DNA from: Allobosea sp. CRIB-10
Lineage (GTDB): Bacteria > Pseudomonadota > Alphaproteobacteria > Rhizobiales > Beijerinckiaceae
DNA length: 64,000 nt
Direction of reading: 5' to 3'
Assembly: GCF_900112185.1 (NCBI RefSeq)
Contig: NZ_FOKP01000004.1
Span: 1 to 64,000, forward strand
Positions 58,332 to 64,000 of the stretch are shown here, piece after piece. Each line of letters begins with the position of its first letter. Positions within the stretch are counted from its first letter, which is position 1. A model generated the notes under the pieces. It worked only from the letters and a program-made list of their open reading frames with translations, was not told where the DNA came from and ran no database searches. The position numbers and the translations under genes were made by a program.

Positions 58332-59858
58332 TCATCGGCAGATATCGATGTTTGGACCGATATCTGGCACCACGGTCCTGCCATCACTTAAGGCAGCGCG
58401 AAACTCGATCCTGCCCGCGGAGCAATTGATCGACTTGGGAAGCATGAGGACAAAACCGATTTGCTGCCGCTCAAGATCAGGCCGCGCCCACGACCTGGCG
58501 AGCGCTGGCCGCCTGCGCTTTACGGGATCGAGAATGAGAACCTGGCCGTTCTGGATGGCAGCGACGTGAGCACCCAAAGTCGGCTTCTCGAGATCGACCA
58601 CATAGCCGCGAACAATCGACGTCCCGTCCGTCATCCGCTCGACGGCGTCGATTTCGGCCCTCAGAGAGGGCGAGACGGAGGGTTTGGCGGTCAAGACAAT
58701 CCGATGAGCCTGCTGCATCGCAGCCCGCTTCTCCCGGGCGACGAACTCGGACACGACCGCCACTCCACAAAACGCAGCGATGAACCCTATGGCGGCTAGT
58801 CGAGCTCGACGATCGGACGCTCGAGCTATCATGCGCCGCGACCAACGATGAATACCAAGATCGAGCTGCGCCAGGACGAGCGAAAGCGCGACAGACGCAG
58901 TGATCCCGCCCAGCCAAACCGCCAGCGCTGGCATGCCAGGCAGGAGGACGATCATGAGCAGCCACATCAACGGCATATGGCAGAGGTAGAGCATGTAGCT
59001 CGCATCGCCGAGGCGCTCGCCGATCCGCCCCAGTACCGACTCTGGAGCCGTTTTCGGGAGGCAGATCGCGGCGGTCACGGTCATCACGCCAAGGAGGATG
59101 ATCTTGAGACCGAGTTCGCCGGGCAGAATGTAGCCGGCAGCCAGAATTGGGGGGATCGCGATCAATATTGGCCGAGCTGGCAAGAGCCGGCGCCGCGCAA
59201 GGTCAGCGAGGATAAAGCCCAGGATGAAGGGCAAATTGATCGCCTGGAGAGGAAGCTCGCTTGCGATCGGCAAGGAGTCGTTGCGACCGACGCCATTCGT
59301 CCAAATTGCTAGTGTGACAACGGCCAACCAAGCGGTTGCAAACCAAACAGCTTGCCGGCGCAGCCCCAGAAAGGACAAAGCGGCAAGAGCGACGTAATAG
59401 CTCATCTCGTAGATGAGGGACCACTCGACAGCCAGAAAGTAGTCCCGGGCGCCAACGGGCGCGAGCGTCAAGCTTAGAAAGTCGATACCGCGCGTATGCC
59501 CGGCGGCGAAGAACGCCGCCCAAAAGAGGGCCACCACCAGCAGCATCGGCGGATAGATCCTTGCGATGCGTGCGATCAGAAAGCGAGCGGGATCATCCCT
59601 CTGGATCAGTTCTCCCATCAGATAGCCTGACAGCGCAAAGAAGACCGAGACGCCGTAAGCGCCCCACTGGCCACTAAAGACCTCTAGAAAGCTGTTTGAG
59701 CCGGTCGAGCGCTCGACGATGACGGATGCGTGGAAGAACAGCACGGCAAACGCCGCAATCGCGCGGGTATATTGCAGGCGCACGTTCCGCGCGATGCTTG
59801 CGGTCACGACGGGAGAGGTCGTATCGCCGCTTACGGGGTAACGGGCAGTGAGGCTCAT
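58332..59858 (-). CDS. Membrane O-acyltransferase (Acyltransferase_3, OafA-like)
   Basis: A 508-residue protein with about ten helices. The acyltransferase_3 motifs RAIAAFAVLFFHASVI (catalytic His), FFALSGYLMGE and SYMLYLCHMPLMW are clear in residues 20-370. The C-terminal 120 residues form a soluble domain of unknown type (TDGTSIVRGYVVDLEKPT, RPDLERQQIGFVLMLPK) likely placed outside the membrane. Such proteins acetylate or acylate surface polysaccharides. Codon use is less GC-skewed than its neighbours, a sign of possible transfer. The ATG at 59858 is preferred. Confidence 0.87.
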   Translation of the reverse strand: MSLTARYPVSGDTTSPVVTASIARNVRLQYTRAIAAFAVLFFHASVIVERSTGSNSFLEVFSGQWGAYGVSVFFALSGYLMGELIQRDDPARFLIARIARIYPPMLLVVALFWAAFFAAGHTRGIDFLSLTLAPVGARDYFLAVEWSLIYEMSYYVALAALSFLGLRRQAVWFATAWLAVVTLAIWTNGVGRNDSLPIASELPLQAINLPFILGFILADLARRRLLPARPILIAIPPILAAGYILPGELGLKIILLGVMTVTAAICLPKTAPESVLGRIGERLGDASYMLYLCHMPLMWLLMIVLLPGMPALAVWLGGITASVALSLVLAQLDLGIHRWSRRMIARASDRRARLAAIGFIAAFCGVAVVSEFVAREKRAAMQQAHRIVLTAKPSVSPSLRAEIDAVERMTDGTSIVRGYVVDLEKPTLGAHVAAIQNGQVLILDPVKRRRPALARSWARPDLERQQIGFVLMLPKSINCSAGRIEFRAALSDGRTVVPDIGPNIDICR

Positions 59859-60319
59859 TCGCAATCTGATCGGTTCGCAATGAGACGACGATAGACCACG
59901 AGCGGGCGCCAGAGAAAGCATATTTGGGCGCAATTGCGATCGCGCCTGCAACGATCCGGCAGCTCATTCGCTTGGTTTCGGGGGACGGCGGACCATCCCG
60001 CCACCGCCGTTCCCATCGCATGACGGCATCGCAGATCGCCATGCCGCAGGCACCTGTCAAAACAGCCGAGCTGCCGAGCTCGAACGGCGACAGGTCGAAG
60101 ACCCCCATTCAGCGGGCAAAGCCCGAACAAATCTTTCCCACTTTCGAGCCGGGTTACAGGAGTGGGAAAAATCACGCGAAAAGCGAAATAAGATCAATGG
60201 CGACGGGAGTAGATGGTGGGCCGGGCCGGACAAATCTGCGAACACGTATGTTATTGAAATTCCACGATAATGCTTTGGATATTTATATCATCTGCGCAGC
60301 GAACCGGTCGCGAGTTGCT
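59859..60319. other. Non-coding stretch upstream of the CRISPR relic
   Basis: About 460 bases without a credible gene. Short open frames here have no family likeness. The last 80 bases before 60320 are AT-rich compared with the rest of the window. No promoter or RNA gene was recognised; it may be decayed mobile DNA. Confidence 0.6.
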
Positions 60320-60415
60320 GTTACGATCCGCGCTCCCGTGAAGGAGCGACTCTGCTTGGCGATGGGGGGTTCATCGGTGGTGCCGTTTCGATCCGCGCTC
60401 CCGTGAGGGAGCGAC
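60320..60415. CRISPR. Two-repeat type I-C-like CRISPR relic
   Basis: Two 31-base repeats (60320-60350 and 60385-60415), 29 of 31 bases identical, enclose one 34-base spacer. Read on the minus strand each repeat has the CGCTCCC-TCAC-GGGAGCG stem (one base changed in the left copy) and ends in GGATCGAAAC or GGATCGTAAC, as in type I-C repeats. The left repeat is degenerate, as expected for a leader-distal end. Bases 60416-60449 (34 bases) could be a second spacer. No cas genes are in the window. Confidence 0.8.
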
Positions 60416-60449
60416 CCTCCATCGGGTTGCGATGGGACGGACTGTGAAT

Positions 60450-62276
60450 TGTCTGGAGGCGTCGCGCCTCGCCCGCAACGGGCGGGACTGGCATCACCTG
60501 ATCGACCTTTGCGCCCTCTCTGGCGCCCTCGTCATTGATCTCGACGGCGTCTACGATCCGCGCCACGTCAACGACCGTCTCCTGCTGGGATTGAAGGGCA
60601 GCATGTCGGAGTACGAGCTCAGCCTGATGCGCCAGCGTGGGCTCGCCGCCCGCGACGCCAAGGCCGGCCGGGGCGAGCTGCGCTTCACGCTTCCGCCGGG
60701 CTATTGCTGGAGCGAGGCGGGGCGCATCGAGATCGACCCGGACGAGCATGTTGCCGAGGCGATCCGCCTGGTGTTCGCCAAGTTCCGCGAGCTCGGCAGC
60801 GCCCGACAGGTGTTCCTATGGGCGCGTCAGATCGGCATGCGGCTCCCGGTGGTTCGGCGCAACCTGACGCTCTGCCGGATCGAGTGGCGGCCGCCGGCCT
60901 ATCACAGCGTCGTGCAGATACTCCACAGTCCCATCTACGCCGGCGCCTACGCCTTCGGACGGCGGGGAAATCGCATGCAGGTGGTGGAGGGACGGGCCCG
61001 CAAGACCAGCGGCCACCGGCGCGAGCGGAAGACCTGGAACGTGCTGATCCGCGACCATCACGAGGGCTACCTGAGCTGGGCCGAGTTCGAGGAGAACCAG
61101 ATCATGATCGGCGAGAACGCCCACATACAGAAGCGCGCCGAACGCAAAGCGGCACGCGGCGGCCGAGCTCTGCTCACGGGGCTCGCGCGATGCGGCGCGT
61201 GCGGGCGCATGATGCGGGTGTTCTACGGTTCGCGTCCGAGCCATGCCCACCGCTACCAGTGCCGGGGCGACGATGCTCATGTCGGGTCAGGCTTGTGCAT
61301 CGGCATCGGCGGTGGCCGCGTCGGTCGCGCCATCGCGGCGGCGATCCTCGAGGCCGTGTCGGATCGTGCGGTCGAGGCGGCGCTGCTGGCTGCCGACATC
61401 GCGGCCCAGGCCGGCGCCGAGACGGGCCGCGTCATCGAGCGCGAGCTGGAGGCGGCGCGGTACGAGGTGGAAATCGCCGCTAGACGTCACGAACTGGTGG
61501 ACCCGGCAAAGCGCCATGTGGCGCGCGAACTTGAGGCGCGCTGGAACACGGCGCTTGAGCGCGTGGTGGCGCTGGAGCAACGACTCGCCGAACGGAACCG
61601 CGCCGTCTATGCGGCGCCAGCGGTCGATCGGGACGCGCTTTTGGCCCTCGCCAGGGATCTGCCGACGGTGTGGAATGCGCCCGCGACGGACGCTCGCATC
61701 AAGCAGCGCCTGGTCCACGTGCTCGTGCGGGAGATCATCATTAGTCTGGACGAGGCCGCGAATGAGGCGGTGCTGGTGGTGCATTGGTCCGGCGGACGCC
61801 ACACCGAGCTCAGGGCGGCGCGTGTTCGAACGGGACGCTATCAGCCCGAACGCACTGCAGATGCGGCGGCGGTGATGCGCAAGCTGGCCGGCCGCTGGCC
61901 TGATCGCGAGCTTGCCGTAACGTTGAACCGCATGCGCTGCCGTGCGCCCGACGGCGGCACCTGGACTACGGTGCGCGCCAGAGAGCTGCGCGAGCGGCTC
62001 GCCATCGCACCGTTCGACGTCGCGGCCGCCGCCACGACGATCAGCGTCGACGCCACCGCGCAGCGCTTGGGCATCTGCGTCCTCTCGGTGCATCGTCTGA
62101 TCCGCGAAGGCATCCTTCCCGCGACGCAGATCATGCCGGCGGCACCATGGCAGGTGCCGGTCGAAGCACTCGCCACCGAGGCCGTGCAGATAGGCGTACG
62201 GGGGGTGATCGCCAGACGTCCAAAAAATATCGAGCTATTACAATGGACTGACCTGCCGCAGCTGCCCGGCTTCTAA
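60450..62276 (+). pseudogene. 5'-truncated large serine recombinase
   Basis: Recombinase homology begins abruptly at about 60450 (LEASRLARNGRDWHHLIDL), in the middle of the resolvase domain, so the first 70-80 residues with the catalytic Ser are missing. The remaining parts are intact: the DRLLLGLKGSMSEYELSLM helix, the Recombinase domain, a zinc ribbon (RCGACGRMM ... QCRG), a coiled coil at about 320-400 and a C-terminal helix-turn-helix (ATAQRLGICVLSVHRLIREG). An ATG at 60432 opens the same frame but starts in unrelated sequence. It cannot catalyse recombination unless the missing part is supplied elsewhere. Confidence 0.88.
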
Positions 62277-62299
62277 AGGAGACGACGCACAATGAAACG

Positions 62300-62452
62300 A
62301 GATCGCCGCGGCGCCCTCGGAAACAGAACAGATGTCCGCTCAGCGGATCACGGCGAAGCACTTCCTGAACCTGGAGCGACAAGCCCGGAAAGCCACGGCG
62401 CATGTCCGTGTAACCCGTCGCAAGCCAGACCCGCACCCCCGGCGGAACCGGG
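62300..62452 (-). pseudogene. tnpB: IS66 tnpB remnant
   Basis: The first 50 residues of IS66 Orf2 are readable (VWLATGYTDMRRGFPG, EVLRRDPLSGHLF, RGRRGDL). The match stops at about 62300 and the frame continues into unrelated sequence next to the recombinase stop. The rest of tnpB and tnpC are absent. The initiation codon next to tnpA is not canonical (AT-rich ATAATC). Confidence 0.85.
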
Positions 62453-62453
62453 A

Positions 62454-62849
62454 TTATCGCAGCGTCTCCAGGCCGCGTACAATCCGAAGTAACGCATCGA
62501 CATCAACGCTTCCGTCGACGATGACACGCCGCCCGTTCGCCGTCACGATCTCGATCCGGCTGCCATCCGCCATCGGCGGGCTGGTCGTCGCCGCAACCTC
62601 CGGCACGATCACAGCCGGAATAAATCCAGCGTTCGAAGCCGGACCAAGCCGCCCGGCCCGTGCGGCATCGCGCCAGTCGTTCAACTGCGAGCGCGTGATC
62701 GCGTACTTGCGGGCTGTCGCCGAGCCCAGTCGCCGACCCGAATAGCTCTCCTCAACGATCCGCAGCTTCGCTTCATCGCTAAAGCGCCGCCGACCGCCCC
62801 TCTCAACGATCTCAAGCCGACTGATCGGTGTGTCTGTATAGACGTCCAT
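62454..62849 (-). CDS. tnpA: IS66-family accessory protein TnpA (Transposase_8-like)
   Basis: A 131-residue IS66 Orf1. It has the helix-turn-helix RFSDEAKLRIVEESYSGRR and YAITRSQLNDWRDAARAG, and a C-terminal VDVDALLRIVRGLE segment. The frame is complete, but the element lacks most of tnpB and all of tnpC, so it is not autonomous. The upstream terminal inverted repeat is not certain. Confidence 0.88.
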   Translation of the reverse strand: MDVYTDTPISRLEIVERGGRRRFSDEAKLRIVEESYSGRRLGSATARKYAITRSQLNDWRDAARAGRLGPASNAGFIPAVIVPEVAATTSPPMADGSRIEIVTANGRRVIVDGSVDVDALLRIVRGLETLR

Positions 62850-62940
62850 ACAGACACATTCTCACCCCCAAGCATCAATCCTCAAGGCGGCCGAGCTCGT
62901 AGGGATACCCTGGTAGCCTGCGGCGTCGTATAGCAATCCG

Positions 62941-63033
62941 CCGAGCGCCGAGCGTGATGGCGTGATCTGTGTCATGACCTTCCGCGAGGGCATCGTCGGC
63001 GTCATCGCCAAATGGATCAAGAAGCCGCTCTAA
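62941..63033 (+). pseudogene. Short orphan gene tail (possibly LivM-like)
   Basis: A frame ending at TAA 63031-63033 reads VICVMTFREGIVGVIAKWI then KKPL. This resembles the C-terminal end of a branched-chain amino-acid ABC permease, where a hydrophobic helix is followed by REGIVG and a basic tail. The frame has a stop 30 bases upstream at 62914. It may be the remains of a gene cut by the IS66 element. The family call is tentative. Confidence 0.25.
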
Positions 63034-63077
63034 TCTGAACTTATGGCTGCGGGACCCGATGGTAGACCTTAGGATGA

Positions 63078-64000
63078 TCAAACGCGGTCGGCGATGACCA
63101 TATCTGAAGCCTTTTCCGCTATCATCATCGTGGCAGCGTTGGTGTTGGCTGACGGAATGTTCGGCATCACAGAGGCATCTGCAATCCGCAGCCCGGCGGT
63201 GCCGACAACCCTGAGCTGCGGATCGACGACGGCGAAGCGGTCGTGAACGGGGCCCATCCTGCAAGTCCCCGTAAGATGAAACACGGTCGAGCCGCGCTGC
63301 CGGGCGAAGTCGAGCAATTCGTCGTCACTCTGGGCCTGCACGCCGGGTAACTCCTCGCAGTCAAAATATGGCCTGAGCGCTTCCGTGGCGAGAAATCGCC
63401 TTGCCATGCGGATGCCGGCGACGAGCACGCGGCGGTCGATCTCGTGGTGCAGATAATTTGGCTGCACGATCGGCGCATCGGCGGGCCGAGGTGAGCGCAG
63501 CCTGACATGGCCCCGGCTCTCCGGCCGCTGCTGCCAGGCCCCGCAGGTCACGCCCGGAAAATCGTCGAGAACCCCGACCGAACCCTCGCGATAGCTCGCC
63601 GGCGTGAAGGTGAACTGGAGATCGCTGTCGTCGAGCAGCGGGTCCGACTTGCCGAAGACATAGGCGAGAGACGGGTTGAGCGCGAGCACGCTCGGCCGGC
63701 GCAGCAGCCAGCGCGCCACTTCCGCGAACAGGCGCGGTCCGCGCGCCCGGTCATTGATCGTGTCGATGCCGCGCACGCGCGCCACCATCCGGATCGCGAA
63801 ATGGTCCTGGAGGTTCTCGCCGACACCCGGGAGCACATGCGTCACCGGGACCCCGAGTTCGTGGAGAAGCGGCGCCGGGCCGATGCCCGACAATTGCAGC
63901 AGACGGGGCGAATTGATGGCGCCGCCCGACAGGATCAACTCGCGCCTGACGGCGACGCTGCGCGTCTCCTGCCCGCCCTCGCCCTGGGCATAGACGAGAC
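63078..64000 (-). CDS. GMC-family oxidoreductase (choline/alcohol dehydrogenase-like), partial
   Basis: The C-terminal 307 or so residues of an FAD-dependent GMC enzyme; the N-terminal FAD loop lies beyond the window edge. It has SGGAINSPRLLQLSGIG (the second GMC signature), GVGENLQDH, the catalytic-region STVFHLTGTCRMGP and ADASVMPNIPSANTNAATMMIAEKA. It oxidises an alcohol such as choline or a polyol to an aldehyde. It is convergent with the orphan tail at 62941-63033. Confidence 0.94.
   Translation of the reverse strand, partial: LVYAQGEGGQETRSVAVRRELILSGGAINSPRLLQLSGIGPAPLLHELGVPVTHVLPGVGENLQDHFAIRMVARVRGIDTINDRARGPRLFAEVARWLLRRPSVLALNPSLAYVFGKSDPLLDDSDLQFTFTPASYREGSVGVLDDFPGVTCGAWQQRPESRGHVRLRSPRPADAPIVQPNYLHHEIDRRVLVAGIRMARRFLATEALRPYFDCEELPGVQAQSDDELLDFARQRGSTVFHLTGTCRMGPVHDRFAVVDPQLRVVGTAGLRIADASVMPNIPSANTNAATMMIAEKASDMVIADRV

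Noticed and set aside
60432..60449. ATG at 60432 as true start of the serine recombinase
   Set aside because: The codons before 60450 do not match the recombinase family and belong to the CRISPR-side sequence.
62875..63264. Minus-strand frame of 129 residues after the IS66 element
   Set aside because: It overlaps the GMC gene in another frame and is low-complexity arginine-rich sequence.

Overview
The window reads as chromosomal DNA from a GC-rich alphaproteobacterium of the order Hyphomicrobiales (Rhizobiales). A Bosea-like or related soil or water genus is my best guess. The reasons are uniformly high GC3 genes, a SahR-type ArsR/methyltransferase regulator in front of metF-metH, an alphaproteobacterial cheA-cheW-mcp-cheR-cheD-cheB cluster, TAXI-TRAP and amino-acid ABC uptake genes, many LysR regulators, and Rhizobiales-style dispersed palindromic repeats. 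The genus is an inference; no rRNA or tRNA gene was seen.

Layout. 0.2-2.4 kb: MFS exporter divergent from a LysR regulator. 2.4-8.3 kb: methionine operon sahR-metF-metH behind a perfect 16-bp palindrome. 8.3-11.2 kb: MocR regulator divergent from an EamA exporter, then a cold-shock protein. 11.3-18 kb: periplasmic GH3 glycosidase, FMN-dependent 2-hydroxyacid dehydrogenase, a BASS permease coupled to a DUF2891 protein, and its divergent LysR. 18-25 kb: TetR-SDR pair sharing an operator, a PIN/Phd toxin-antitoxin module, EttA, an exported metallo-beta-lactamase-like protein, and a second SDR/TetR pair. 25-34 kb: AraC and DUF2000 genes whose start codons overlap, an aldo/keto reductase, a compact fliK-like/flhB-like/GNAT operon, UDP-glucuronate epimerase, Mog, ManC and an exported glutathione peroxidase.

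34.5-45.2 kb is a complete chemotaxis cluster on the minus strand. It encodes a soluble receptor with its sensor at the C-terminus, a receiver protein, a STAS protein, CheY, CheA, CheW, a membrane MCP, CheR, CheD, CheB and a second CheY, and ends at a strong rho-independent terminator. 45-50 kb: LysR, a Cys/Met-metabolism PLP lyase, an amino-acid ABC binding protein and a small exported protein. 50-53.7 kb: a LysR-controlled pirin / two isochorismatase-like hydrolases / WrbA / GNAT operon, with an 18-bp inverted repeat in the control region. 53.7-58.2 kb: fused TRAP permease with TAXI receptor, then a membrane diguanylate cyclase. 58.3-59.9 kb: membrane O-acyltransferase.

The last 4 kb is a scar of mobile DNA. 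It holds a two-repeat relic of a type I-C-like CRISPR array, a large serine recombinase that has lost its catalytic N-terminus exactly where the next CRISPR repeat would be expected, a truncated IS66-family element, a short orphan gene tail, and a GMC oxidoreductase running off the window edge. I did not find a complete new defence system. The most unusual items are the CRISPR/recombinase junction, the reversed-order cytosolic chemoreceptor and the fliK-like/flhB-like/GNAT operon.
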